DNA from: Drosophila pseudoobscura
Lineage: Eukaryota; Arthropoda; Insecta; Diptera; Drosophilidae
DNA length: 64,000 bases
Assembly (NCBI RefSeq): GCF_009870125.1
Contig: NC_046683.1
Coordinates: forward strand, 17,059,001-17,123,000
Direction of reading: 5' to 3'
Notes under the pieces: generated by a model
The model's database searches: none
The model's input: only the letters and a program-made list of their open reading frames with translations
What the model was told of the DNA's origin: nothing
Shown: positions 27,301-38,861 of the stretch, one piece after another
Numbering within the stretch: position 1 is the stretch's first letter
How the letters are laid out: each line of letters starts with the position of its first letter
Program-made: the position numbers and the translations under genes

Positions 27301-29974
27301 TCTCCGAATCGCTGGCCAGCACATCGGTGCTCCAGTTGCTCTCCGATCGCTGGTCGGAGGCATCCATGTGGGGTCCAGAGATCACGCCAGCCCCGGCCCG
27401 GGCCAGGGCTTCCACAACGAAATTATTGTCACCCGGCAGGACTACAGCGGAGGGGATTAGCGGCGTGGAGAAGTTTCTGTCGCGATCCCGGTCTCCACGA
27501 TCGCCCCGATCGCCACCCCGTTCGCTGCCCGTGGCATCGAGGGTATTCTCCGAATCGCTGGCCAGGACATCCGTGGACCAGGTGTCCGAAATGATGCTCA
27601 CATTCTCATCGCCCTCGAACTTTTTCAACTCAAATTTGCAGAACTTATCGTCGATGTCGGAGCGGGCCTTTGAGAGGAGCATCTTTTGCATTTGTGGATT
27701 CGCAGCACGCACGTGATGGCCATGATGGTGGGCCATGTCCCCGCCACCGCCATCGCCGTCCGTCACTTGGGACGAGGGCGTGTCCCGGCCACTGATATTC
27801 GGTGTGCCCCTGCCCGAGACATTCGCCGACACCATATCGGAGAGATTGTCTTCGTTCTCGTGGACATCCCGCTCTTGTTGCTCTTCGAGATCCAGCGAAC
27901 TGGCCACCGAATGCGCCGCCTCACTGATGGCCTCCAGATTATCCGAATTGCCAATAGAGGCATCATCCTGGGGCCGTCGCATTGCCTCCAGGCTGCTCAC
28001 ATCATCGTTGTTCGAGGAGGGTGCCACCACTCCAGTAGTGCAAGCCACAGTGGGCAGCAGATTGCTGCCATCCTGCCCTATGCAGTTCATCTTGAGCACC
28101 TCCTCCTCGGTGAGGGGCTTCAGTTTGCTCTTCGCGGAGGCATTGTAGATGCTAAACATGAGCACGGGCTCATCCGGGGGGCAGCATTGATGATCGTTTG
28201 TGACAGCAGTCGGGGCAGGAGTAGGAGCAGCCGGAGCAGCACCGCACGAACTAAGGCTCGTATTGCTGCCGCTGTGGCTGGAGCACTGCTCGAGATCTCC
28301 ATTCGAAGCAGAGGAAATGTTGGAACTATTCGCCTGGCCATTGGCCAATGGCGGTAACTGCTCGACTGCAGGCTGCAGATTTTTATTGCTATTGCTATTG
28401 CTGTTGCTGAAGCTCATGCTATTGGCCAGCTTCTTTTTGGCCTTGCCCAGACGCATCAGACTCCTGTTGTTGTTCTTCTTGTTGTTGTTGTTTTGCTGCT
28501 TCTCCGGACTGTTTGCGGTAGCATCCGGCAGTTCCGACTGCGATTGCTGCTGCTGCTTGGGTATCCTGCCCAAGATGCGCTGCAAGCGCTGCCTCTCCTC
28601 GGCCGAGACATCGTATTCATCGCGGGACGTTAGCAGCCGAAAGAACTCCACAAACTGTGAGAGCTCTCTTTGATTGATGGCCAGCTGAGAGCGCTCAAAG
28701 TCCGTCTGCTGTGGCAGTATGGCCACCACATCCTCCCCCGTCTCGCCAACCATGAGGAGCTCCATCAGCTGGACCAATTCGCTGCCTTCGTCGTTCAGGG
28801 CCAGCCGCTGCAGCAGCTGGACAATCTGATTGAGATTGTGACGCATCCGTTCGCTGACATTCACATCGATAATGCCCACCAGGTCGGCGCTGACAATGGC
28901 TGGGGAGATAAAGTGCGTGAATACCAGATCCGTGAGCAGTTGCCGGATCTCCTGCTCTTTGTGGCGATGCGTCTGCCGCAGCTGCTGGCTGAGCGTCTGC
29001 AGGAGCCAGCGCAGGGAGCTGGGAAACAGCGCCCAGCTCTGCTGCAGACTCTTCACGAACACCTGGGCGTGGGTGTGCAGTTTACCCAGGGTCTCCGCAT
29101 GGAAGCGTGCCACATTCCGCTGGTACTCCTCGCCGTGCTCCCCCTCCCCCGCCTGTCCAAAGCGCCGTTCGCGCTCCTTCTGGCTAAAACTCTGCATCAG
29201 CTTGTGCGGATCGAGATCCAGCCAGACATCGTGCTCGCTTAGGACTCCCATGAGGGGGGCATGCAGGGCGGCTGTAAGGAAGATTCTTGCCGAAAAGAGG
29301 CTCTCCACCAGCCGCTGATAGAGGCGGGCAAAGGAGCTGCTATTGGTCCGGAGCAGGCGTCGGGGCTGCTCGCTGCCCAGCAGCTGGATTTCGATCAGTT
29401 CACGCAGGAGCTTCAGCAGCAGTTCCACATCCTTTGTGTTGATGGCATTCCCATACAGACCCGTAGCTATCGTATTGATGATCTGCCCCAATTGACCGCT
29501 CGAGAGCAGCGACAGCCGGTCCGCGGTGGCCAGCGACAGGGCCAACAAATATGGCGTATTGTACAGATAATTGAAGAGATCCTCGTAGGCCAGGGCATGC
29601 TCATACGGCAGCACCTGCTTGGCGTCCATAAACTGGGCACTGTCGTAGGCACTCGCCCGTCTGCAGCTCAACAGAGGATCGTGATCGTTCCTGGCCACCA
29701 GCAGCTCGTTCAGTATCTGTCTCTGCTGGGCACACACAAAGGCCAACTGTAACAGGGATCCAGGTATCAGATCAGAGCGCAGATTTTACGGGGGATTAAA
29801 TCCCTTATCTTGTTGGTTAATATTTACCTTTGTTATGGTGCCTGCATTGGTCTCTAGAGCCCCCGTCAGCTGGCCAAAGGCAGTCTGCTCTTGCTGGATG
29901 AAGAGTTGCTCCTGGCGGAGAGTGCGCGCCAGGTCCATGATCTCCAGCAGATTCCCCGCGGCAGTGGGCTCCAT
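24387..29974 (-). CDS. Gapvd1: GTPase-activating protein and VPS9 domain protein 1 homologue
   Basis: Endocytic regulator with an N-terminal RasGAP-type domain and a C-terminal VPS9 domain that promotes nucleotide exchange on Rab5-class GTPases at early endosomes. Exons 29974-29828, 29746-25671, 25610-24759, 24687-24591 and 24527-24387 join through GT-AG introns into 1770 codons. The RasGAP part covers roughly residues 100-450 ([10 protein letters not shown] near residue 325). Residues 500-1400 are low complexity: Ser/Gly-rich, poly-His, a 9-10-residue Gln run, and long Arg-Asp/Arg-Glu dipeptide tracts near 26040-26140 and 26720-26760. The motif [11 protein letters not shown] occurs twice about 80 residues apart. 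The VPS9 domain occupies about the last 170 residues ([14 protein letters not shown], then [15 protein letters not shown]). The start at 29974 is supported by an acceptor (ttttgcag) at 29991, 16 bases upstream. Matches fly CG1657 and vertebrate GAPVD1. Confidence 0.92.
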
Positions 29975-29990
29975 AATGGAGATAGAGCTT

Positions 29991-32566
29991 CTGCAAAACT
30001 CGTTTCGATTAGGAATTAGCATTGAAACTGAAGAGAAGGGGTTCGGCTAGGACCTTTAAGAAGCCGCCTTTGAAGACTCCTTCTACACCGCAGAAGGACT
30101 GAAAGCAAACGCCGAGCGAACACCCAAGATCTAACGCCTTCCGACGTGGTCCTTTCCCCTCTTCCTAAGGGTCTCTGGCCGAAGACTTTCAATATTCTAG
30201 AGCTGTAGTCGGCAGGCGAGTCGAGCATCAATATGATACTTCACGCGACATGTAAATTGTTTTATATTTTTTCTTTTGGTCAGATGGAATATCTTTTGCT
30301 TTCTTAGCTTAAGCGTCTGCCTGGCTTCGATGGTCGAAGAATCTTGTACAAAATGTCCCTCGTCGTGCACAAGACATGTAAAGCTTTTGCTTGTCAGCTT
30401 CGCTGGCGTCGTAGCAATCTCAGGGAAAAGGGAGCAAGGACCTGCCCTTCTCTGCTTTGGAAAAAGTCTAGAAACAAAGCCCTTTAGGCGCTCTCTCTTT
30501 TGCATCTACGGCCTACATTAAGCTTATCTTTAATACCGTCTCGACTTGGGGGACTTTACGTACACATAGTTTTATCTTGAAATGTTCTGTTAAAGTTTAA
30601 TTTCAATTAAATTTTCATTCACTTTTATTGGCAATTCGATTTCGCTGAAGAACCTCTTCATCAATTTATTTCGATGGAAATTCAATTATTTTTACTGAAC
30701 TTTTGCAGTGAATATTCAGTTTTGATTCGATTTGCAACAATTTATCCTCAAATTCAGTTCCAGTCAACCCACATACCCCCTCCCCTAAGTCGTTCGGTGT
30801 CCGGTCCGTAACTCGCCCGTATTGCGCATTTACGTAATTTGAATTGGTTTCCATTATTCATTGTTCATTGCAACGTGTGGAACGCCAGGCATTTCTCATG
30901 GCATATGTTTCGGTTTTCAGTTTCGGGACCACGCATACGGATGAATGATCGAAAGTAAAATCCTTCTTAGACCGTTATGTGCGCTGGAACATACGTAAAA
31001 AGCCTACGATTGCGCGTCGTGCGCATCTCTGTTCTGCTCTGACAATCGTGCAGTCACGCGCACATCTCTAATTGGATGCCAAAGAGAGACAGAAACAGAG
31101 CGAGAGAGAGATCTAAACAGCTAATCAATGGAGAGAAATGAAGCCTCTCTACGAGTATACAAGTGTTTATATGCAATGCCTATACAAGTATATGGTTTAA
31201 GTATACATATATAGATTTTGTGGTTACATAAACAATGCCAAACGTTTGCCAAACGTCAGTGGCAGTTACAGATTACAGATTAGGCCTTGATCAAGGGCGG
31301 ATGGAGGCCCTGGCCTGCCCTGCCCGTGCACAGAGGATAAAAAACGGAAAAAAAGAGAAGATGATCGTGCTTGGCCTTGTTTCACTGCCTGGTGGAGTCA
31401 CAATATTTGCGCATCAATTACGGACACTATTTGTTCCTCGTGAATGACGATGGGGGTGTGCCAGCCAGCTCATAGTCTATGGATCGATCATGATCTGTTT
31501 ACTTTCTTTCCTAGGGCTTATGGAGTAAAAGCGCCACTGATAAAACGAACCACTGCACCCACCACTCGGCTGGGACCAAGGTCAAGATGCACGCGTCCTT
31601 GGCGACCAGGAGAGCTGTCCCCAGTGTCTTTCATGTTCTTTTCTGAAATTGCTCAAGTTTGCTTTTGCTTAAAGTTGGTTTCAATTCGGAATTGCCTTTT
31701 ATCTTATCGATAACTGGGCGAAAGTCTTAAGAGGCGTTTTAGATAAACAATGGGTCATACGCTGCCATACCCGATACGATTAGTGTGCGGTTCGGTTAGT
31801 GACTGCTGACTGAGATTCAATAAGAGTATATGCTACAACAATATTAAAATGCTTCCCCCTATGATGCTCTCTCTCTCCAGCAGGGAGGCAGATGCATCCA
31901 GCAGCCCGCCATTGGAACAATGGCAAGCAAACACACATTAAAGTGAAACAAACTTAATTTGTGGGGAGGCCTCTCTCACATTGCACAAGCCCCACAGCAG
32001 CAGCAGTAGAGGTGGGCGGAGGATGGGGGAGGCGTCTCAATGTGTCGCCAAAGCAGAAATGGGGGGTGGACTGCTGCTGTGTGCGTGGTGTGTGTGTATG
32101 TGCATTAATAGTTTAAGTATTTTGTGTTCCATGCACAGAAAATAAATAATACATGTACAAGCGGAATGGAAAGAGACTGGAAATTGGCCTTGGTGCTTCC
32201 CCAGGGGTGAGGATCCACCATGGAATGCGCGGACTTCCTCAGCTGCTGCTCCTTCTGCTGCAGGACTTACGTTTCGTGCAGGGGCTGGTGTCTGTCGTCT
32301 GCTTGTCCTGTCTGTGCGCCTGCGGGAGCGGGCGCGTGTTTGTGTGGGGAGGGCGGCAGACTAGCGGGTAGCCGCCGGTTTGCGAATTGGTTGGGTATTG
32401 ACGCCTGGGATTGCGAATTCCACACGCACGCCTTTTGTTTAAATGATTACGTCCATTTTCTCGCCTCATAATTTGGTTTGTCTGGCAACATGTTGCTCGG
32501 TCTAGAAAACAGAAACAGAAACAGAGGGGAATGGAGGAAAGGCGGAGAGAGCGCACAACAACTTAC
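29991..32566 (-). other. Gapvd1: Gapvd1 first intron (5' UTR intron)
   Basis: Bounded on the minus strand by a gtaagt donor at 32566-32561 and a ttttgcag acceptor ending at 29991. It contains no recognised gene or transposon. Short ORFs such as 30197-30505 and 32153-32371 lack support. Confidence 0.6.
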
Positions 32567-32735
32567 TTTCGCTAGAAATTGGATATCTGACTGATTTTCC
32601 ACTTTGAACTTTAATTGTTGTTTAACTTTAATCAGCGAGAACTAACACACCCGTTGGCTCAAGCGAATAAAAACACAAACAATTAATGTTTTCTTTTTTG
32701 CTATGCACGCAGTTAGAGTTGAGTACAGTGTGACC
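32567..32735 (-). promoter_or_regulatory. Gapvd1: Gapvd1 promoter and non-coding first exon
   Basis: On the minus strand GGTCACACTG, a Motif 1 match, spans about 32734-32725. It is followed by sequence ending at a strong donor (GCGAAA|gtaagt, exon end 32567). That gives a non-coding exon of about 120-150 bases spliced to the acceptor at 29991. The same motif marks the Kap3 promoter at 17070. A TTTTCGATAAAA element lies just upstream at about 32742-32754. Confidence 0.55.
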
Positions 32736-33499
32736 GCGGACTTTTCGATAAAATATACTGCCGACCCTCAGAAATATACCAAAATATACCATCTCATCTA
32801 AAAAATATACCGTAAATGTACTGACGAGTGCAAGTTCTATTTTACATATTCCGGGTTTCTAAAATTCCGTGGAATACTTCTAGCTATATAGAACATTAAG
32901 CCATGCCCACATAGTTTTAAACGATTGATGAATCAATTTTCTACTTAACTGGTCTATTCTAAATACTTGCTTTTATTGGATTTTTGTATACAGTTGAAAA
33001 TGGTAAACCGGTCACCCTGGTTGATTATGCTAGGCAGTTGCTGTAGGATTTATCGACAGTGGTATTTTGGTATATTTCTTATAATCTCAGCTGAAAAGGA
33101 ACAAAAATAGCTGATTTTCACTGCTGAAATCGAAAAAATTAAAAAAAAAATGAATCGACAAACAAATTTTAAATTTCTTATGTTCGTACCCACTCGCTCA
33201 CTCATGCATGCTGAGCGTACATTGAAAATAAACGAAATAAGGCGGCATTCTCTTACGGTTGAATGAAGAACACAAGAAAAGAAATAATACAAAAAAAAAC
33301 GTTTTTTTTTTTTGTGGTAACATGGACTTGTGCGGAAAACGAATGGAGCGACTTCGTGTGGACAGTACCACCGTCACTCGTTAAACTCCCGTTCCCACAT
33401 ACTCGAATTGACTAATCCCACCGCATTGGCTGCAGTTGGGCAGCGATTTCAGCTGATCCGCCACAGTTGCGTCTGTGTTTTTTATCCAAAGGCTATCCT
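32736..33499. other. Intergenic upstream of Gapvd1
   Basis: Contains repeated AAATATACC-type words (about 32770-32815) and AT-rich sequence. No gene is recognised. Confidence 0.4.
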
Positions 33500-33880
33500 C
33501 GCTTGTAGCGCACAATCTGCTCGGACTCGTTGCCCATAAACCAACCCGTGGAACTGGTGGAACAGCACATAAACACTACGGTGGCTGTTCCCTCCGCCTC
33601 TCAAGGCAATGACAAAGTAAGTAATCTTTTGTAGTTGATCTTCACTTGCAGAATCTGCGGGCGTGTCCCACACTCTGGTCGCAGGCCTCAGGGTACTCCA
33701 CACAGAATGATGTGGGTGGTGTGGATGTGGGGGGGCTGTCCGAAGCGGATCTGCAACACACCACCGCTCTAAGAAGCCCAGCCCAGCCCTTCAGAAACTA
33801 TACACTAAAATTTAGAATCGGAAAACACTTCAACAGAAGATGTCGACGGTTGATGTACAACAGACCAGGGCAGTGATGCT
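33500..33880 (+). pseudogene. Gene remnant with an intron-like gap, unknown family
   Basis: Two coding-like blocks flank a 33-base segment that begins gtaagt and ends tgcag (about 33617-33652). Joining them gives ...NTTVAVPSASQGNDK | NLRACPTLWSQASGY... in frame, ending at a stop near 33876. The gap is too short for a normal fly intron and there is no start codon in frame. I read it as a decayed fragment of a duplicated host gene; the family is not recognised. Confidence 0.3.
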
Positions 33881-34589
33881 GGAGAAACCTTTTCCAGTGC
33901 CTATCTGTCATCAAGGAATGAAGATCATTTTAATCATTGCAAAAACCCAGCAGCCGGGAGGCGCTCTGCAGCAACAAGAAGATACCACCACTAATTCTCT
34001 TCCTCTTATTAAATTATTAATCCTTACACACCTTAGTAACTGTAGTGGTATTTGTATTTTGATTGCATGCTTAGTTTCTTAGTAAGTTTAGTACTAATTT
34101 TCCTAACTAATTTAGTCTAATAGCTATCATGCGGCAGCGCCCCTCGGTCGGTTGGGCGGGAAAAGGGCTGCGTTTTGCCTGGGATCCGCGCGTAACAGCC
34201 TTCTGCTGGTGTCACACGGGCCACTTGACGGTGCAGTAACTGCATCGCCTCTTGAAAGATGCAGTCATTGCATGTCAACGTCCAAAGATATTGAACTCAT
34301 GCCTCGCCCTCATGTGGAATCGGACTCCCGTACGCGCGGAGCCGCGACATTCTGGGCACAGGCACAGGGATCCGGATCTGCTGAGGCGGACCGCAATGTG
34401 TGTGTCGTAGAACTAAATAACTTTGAAGACTGTTTAAGAGTACGCCTTGCTATGCTGTCGGTCATCAGCCCGGCGGAGACGACAACAAACTCGAAAAAAC
34501 AAACAAAAAAAATATTTTAAAACTAGTTCAAATACTCGATCGCTCCATGTCATCTAATCTGTGGGTGTGGAGTGTAATGTCCTGGCCGT

Positions 34590-34765
34590 ACTTTAGTTGT
34601 CCCAGATGTGGACCTGGCGACGCAAACGGGCACGATACGCAAGAAACACCGCTTTGAGAACATATGTACGTCGCGTGGCTCAGGGAATATGCTAGTCGCT
34701 GTTACGGCCAAAGGACCAGAAATGCTGCCGCACCAAACTCTAAGAGCTGTCAAAGTTGAATAAGT
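34590..34765 (+). pseudogene. Coding-like fragment, unknown family
   Basis: An open stretch reads RTLVVPDVDLATQTGTIRKK and continues for about 35 residues (...NMLVAVTAKGPEML...) to a TAA near 34764. Codon use is coding-like and quite unlike the AT-rich flanks, but no start or splice partner was found. It is probably the 3' end of a duplicated gene; not recognised. Confidence 0.3.
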
Positions 34766-35604
34766 TAATGTAAAAAAAAAAACGTAAATATATTTTTTAA
34801 AATCTTCATGATGGCGCGGTGGACGTGCCCCAACTGTTAAAGTTAAATGAGTCAAATCCTCCAGAAATCAGGAAAAACAAACAAATTATTAATATGTACG
34901 CAGAAGAATCAACCGTTTTTTTGATCCACGAGATTCGCAATGTACAACTTTCTAGCTTAAGGATTAGACATGCATTTTCTCAATATAAAAGCAAAGACCC
35001 CCTGATTACAGACGTCCGCCACGACCGTATCTGCGACGGAGGCAACTCCTCCGCAGCACCTCCGCAACTTTTCGTAAAAATATGTTGAACGAAAAATGGG
35101 AGGAACATTTTTTTGACTCAGGCAAGAGGCACCTCCCCGCAGCACCTCCGCAACCTCCGCAAAAGGTCAACAAAAATGTAAATTGTGTACATGGTCTATA
35201 TGAAAAACATTTTTATGGAGTATGGGCATTTGTATACCCTATACCCTACCCTAAAACGTAATTAATAAATACATTTTCTCAAATTGATATGTTTTAGACG
35301 TATTCATGCATTTGATTAGATTCTTTTATACACTCCCCGACACTTGAATACGACATACTAAATTGTACACTTTAGGCACCAATATTTTCGGGCACAAGCC
35401 AAAGAAAACGGTGAATTTGAATTTTCCTCAAATCTCTATTCAATTTAGCATAAATTAAAAAAAAAATAATAGCAATATTCATCAAAGTAGATTGAGGAAA
35501 AAAATTTAATTGACATAACTCAAATTTCCGCTCCCAAAAAATGCGACACTTGAATACGACATTCACATTGAAAAATTTTTGTGGTCGCGACCGGACATTG
35601 AATA
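34766..35604. other. Intergenic, short GCAGCACCTCCGCAAC repeat
   Basis: The word GCAGCACCTCCGCAAC occurs near 35053 and again near 35137. A CACTTGAATACGACAT word occurs near 35341 and again near 35547, possibly terminal or subterminal repeats of the adjoining Tc1-like remnant. No gene is recognised. Confidence 0.4.
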
Positions 35605-35885
35605 AATTCTCAAAAATCAATTAGGGTGTCCTTATTACGAGAAAAAAATTTGGGTTATGGTAAGTCTTTTTCAAAGAACGAAAACTCCACAATAAAAGCC
35701 TCGAAGGAAGTAGGTCCATCAATAATGAAAATAAGTGATGAAATTGGTAAAACTAGGTGTGTTCTGAAAGATTTCATAAAGAACGGGTCAAATTATGGCA
35801 AAAACATAAAAACCCGAACCAAAATTGCTACTTCCGAGACCTCTATGAGATCTCATCTGCGAGCCGCATCTAAAAAACACGACTA
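35605..35885 (+). mobile_element. Tc1-like transposase N-terminal fragment
   Basis: An 86-codon ORF (35626-35886) contains a helix-turn-helix-like stretch (ISDEIGKTRCVLKDFIKNG, then NYGKN) and ends SMRSHLRAAS. This is the layout of the paired DNA-binding domain of Tc1-family transposases (family: S..V..FLKNP..YG..KR...R.I.R.AS). The catalytic part is missing. It is unlike the Tc1-like remnant at 9.4-10.1 kb, which keeps only the C-terminal half. Confidence 0.55.
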
Positions 35886-35954
35886 AAACTCGATTTAAAA
35901 ATCTAAAACTGTACTTTAAGCTAGTGCTAAAATAATAAAACATGTTTTTTTCGA

Positions 35955-36346
35955 AGACTCCACACCATAAGGAACTGTAATTAATGAAAAACCCCTCAAC
36001 TTTGTTGCATATTTGACAAACTCGACTTAATGAAAAATCAACTGGTCCACGCCGTTTTAGGATCTTGCTCACCACAGAATAATAGCGCTCACACTGCTGT
36101 GAAAACGATCCAATTATAATTCTTCTTTACTACTCACTTCCTTTACTTCCTTGAGTCCTTATAAATATAAAAAAAAACCCTTATGACCCTTAAAATTTAA
36201 ATTTTTGTTCCTTTGAAAATGCTATGTAGCGACAGTCTCTACTCCACGCCATATGAATATGCAAAAGTACGGGAGTAAGTAAGTAAGTTTTCGTCCGTTG
36301 GCTGAGGTTTTTTATTAATTACAGTCCCTTATGGTGTGGAGTCTGG
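35955..36346. mobile_element. Non-autonomous element with 46-bp inverted termini
   Basis: The left end AGACTCCACACCATAAGG (35955) and the right end (36300-36346) are imperfect inverted repeats over about 46 bases with roughly five mismatches. The interior of about 300 bases is AT-rich and non-coding. The size and long terminal repeats fit a MITE or a deleted DNA transposon. Target-site duplication was not clear. Confidence 0.6.
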
Positions 36347-37249
36347 GGACTCAGCCGAAATAGTAAAAAAATTGTATGAGTGCTTCAGATAAATTCTAAT
36401 AGAGAATTTTCCAATCGAATTTTCCCACTGTGCCGCTCCAAAGACATCGGCGATCCGCGACCACCGCTTCGACGGTGCTGAGGCTCGAGAGTCCAGAATT
36501 GCCGAACAGATGAAACCGATGGGCAGCGGGGTCGCGGTAGAGACGAAGTACAGGCGAAAAGGGAATTGAAACCCCGCGCGCTCCCTCGTGCCATTTGGGC
36601 TCTAATGTTAGGACCCGCCATAGAACAGCTTTTTGGTCGCTCATGCAACATCTTGGTATTGTATAGTCTTTGGTATTGTATAGTCTTTGATATAAACAAA
36701 ACGTCGAGAACCGACGGCGTTTGCATAATTTGTATAATTTATAATCAACCTGTTTAAAATAAGGAAATAAATGTGTAATTATATTATTGTAATATTTTAT
36801 ATTTTGTGGTATAAATCAAACAAATAACAGCTTTTATTTTGTTTCCCGCGCCCTAGTGTACCATACCCCCACCCCCTGCCCATTCTTCATTTATTTTGTG
36901 GCGGTAGGTCAGTCCATCAAAAGACCCGAAACAAGAACCAAACTCAAATTTCAGTTCTAGCGGCCAGCAATAGTAAACACACACACGCAAAGTACGTGAG
37001 AATGCATGTGCACCCATACACTAAAACATGCTGGTGGCAAAACAGAACCAGACCTGAGAGAGTTCAAAAAATCTGAAAAAACATACAATCACATATTTTT
37101 GTCGAAACATATTGCGTGTGTACTAACACATGCAAAGATGTTCTCTCTGCGCTCTCTCTCTCATGATGACGTCACTCTGGGGTACGGATAGCGCAAGCCG
37201 GTGTGTGACACTTTCGTTGTATGAACTGGCACATCTATATACTGTATGG
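36347..37249. other. Sequence between the inverted-terminus element and the array
   Basis: About 36390-36650 is GC-rich and holds an open minus-strand frame (36644-36396, with LYRDPAAHRFHLFGNSG) whose family I do not recognise; it may be another duplicated gene fragment. The rest is AT-rich with a CT microsatellite near 37140-37161. The array begins abruptly at about 37250. Confidence 0.35.
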
Positions 37250-37802
37250 TTAGTGACTCAACTTAACAACTGTTCATCATCAGCGATCTTTTCTTTTTCC
37301 CTGAAGAACATGTGTCCGACTCGAACTAAACAGAAAGCGGCAAAAGTAACGAAACTCCTTGTGCTAAAAAATGAAGCTAGGAAGCCGCAAAGGAGCTACC
37401 TTTACAAAGCCAGTGCTGCCAATGCGGGGACAGAAAATATATATTGTTTTCGCCGGCTTTGTCAATCGGAATAGGCCATAGGAACATTTGTTCACATATT
37501 GTCAACAAATCAGGCAGTTAATAGTCAGTTCAGTGAGTGTTCTGTGTAAAAATTGAGAAACTAGAAAAAACTTACAATAAAACGCCTAAGTTCGCTGTAT
37601 TTTCCGTAGTAATTTCGTTCTGGATTGTTCGCATCCTCCCTGAAGAAAGCAACGCGTGGATTCTGCCGAAGACCAATCCAAGAAGAAGTGAAAAGTGAAT
37701 AAATTGCACTGTAATTCGAATTCCTTTCTTCAATTAGTGCACATACGTATGTATTTATTATCTGAAAATCAGAATCAGTGAGAATCCCAATGTTCTATCA
37801 GA

Positions 37803-38204
37803 ATGAACGGTCAGAATCGCAAGAGGGAGTGGCAAGCTGGGCGCGGTGAGGATCTCACCCCCGACGACCGTATTGAACTGATTGCCGAGTTGATGGCTAA
37901 ACTAGACGGCGTCAATTTCGTCGCCGACTTTTTACACATCCGTCGACTGAAACTGCTGATCACCGACTGCCTGCCCGACCGCAAGGAGCAGCTGCTACGC
38001 ATTCTCATAGGCTATGTGAACCGGCCCCCCAGCCCGGCCACAACTAGCTACGCCAAAATTGTGAGTCTCCTCAGCAACGACCTTGGTTCCTTGATGGTCG
38101 ACTGCATCCGCGCCCTGAGGGCGGTCCAAGAGAAGGCACTCATCGATGGCAAGTGGGACAACGCGCGCGGCCTGGAGTACTTCTTAGCCGAGCTAAGCAA
38201 GTGA
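37803..38204 (+). CDS. CBP80-derived 133-aa protein, array copy 1
   Basis: Intact 133-codon ORF of the main array type; the amino-acid sequence appears the same as at 60603 and 63309. Compared with the outlying copy at 14603 it carries E9, L44, H45, R60, T81, S88, N92, L94, R106, L124, Y126 and L128. Only two codons differ silently, which is far fewer than replacements. The upstream 550 bases are shared by all copies and include a TCAGTT initiator-like word near 37523, so each copy probably has its own promoter. A poly(A) signal lies at 38414-38419, at the end of the minisatellite. Confidence 0.75.
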   Translation: MNGQNRKREWQAGRGEDLTPDDRIELIAELMAKLDGVNFVADFLHIRRLKLLITDCLPDRKEQLLRILIGYVNRPPSPATTSYAKIVSLLSNDLGSLMVDCIRALRAVQEKALIDGKWDNARGLEYFLAELSK

Positions 38205-38317
38205 CTTAGCATAGAAGGGCCCTGGCTGTGCAGTTTGATCACTGCACTGCCCCTGTTCTTCCACGATACGTTGCACATATCAAACTCTCGGTAAACAAAA
38301 CGTAGCATATTCAATAA

Positions 38318-38424
38318 CACGAACCTAAGACACGAGCATAACACACGAGATTAACACTCGATCCTAACGCACGAGCAACACACGATCCTAACGCACGAGC
38401 GACGCACGAGCCTAATAAACGAAG
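38318..38424. repeat. Degenerate CACGAGCCTAA minisatellite
   Basis: About eight degenerate repeats of an 11-13-base word (CACGAACCTAAGA, CACGAGCATAACA, CACGAGATTAACA and so on) follow the CBP80-like stop and end in CCTAATAAACGAAG, which supplies AATAAA. The outlying copy at about 14447-14490 and the N unit have only three or four repeats, so the repeat has expanded in T units. Confidence 0.7.
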
Positions 38425-38630
38425 AACCAGCTCGACGATCCGCACATTCCCAGGAAAGATCCAAGCAAACTCTTTGGACCTGAAGAAGCCTCACCTGGGA
38501 TAAACTAGAGCTGCAGCACTGTGATCTGTTTATTGCCGAAGCCGTCGCGTCCTTGGAAATATTTTGTCATCTTCGCTGCCGCTAACCAGGGGCTCCATGG
38601 CCCCCAGGTAGATGGGCGCCTGGAATCACA
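38421..38630 (-). pseudogene. Nucleoside hydrolase remnant in T unit 1
   Basis: Two short minus-strand pieces match the 13160-14385 hydrolase: the C-terminal NVRIIELVD region (plus strand CCAGCTCGACGATCCGCAC) and the start of exon 2 around VPIYLGA (plus strand CAGGTAGATGGGCGCCTGG). Everything between is deleted. It is clearly more diverged than the N-unit copy at 41351-42412, so it derives from an older duplication. Confidence 0.75.
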
Positions 38631-38861
38631 CCACACATAGGACGAGTGGGGAAATTATCCACATGCACATGCCCCCCTGTACTAACATCTTGGCTCACTC
38701 AAATTTCACAATTTTATTTTAAAGAGTGTGAGGTTTTAGATTGGCTAAGGACCCAACGAAAGGTTGGATCAAGCTCAAACTGTCATTTGATTATGTTTAT
38801 TAAACATACGAGTAAAATCTGCGTCCAACAAAGGCGGGGGGCGGGGGTGTGTGCATTAAAG

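Noticed and set aside
25836-29752. Several long plus-strand ORFs (up to 323 codons) opposite Gapvd1
   Set aside because: They are antisense shadows of the GC-rich repetitive Gapvd1 exon; the minus strand has conserved domains and valid splice sites.
38318-38424. CRISPR-like array
   Set aside because: The repeats are short, degenerate and contiguous with no spacers; it is a minisatellite in a eukaryote.
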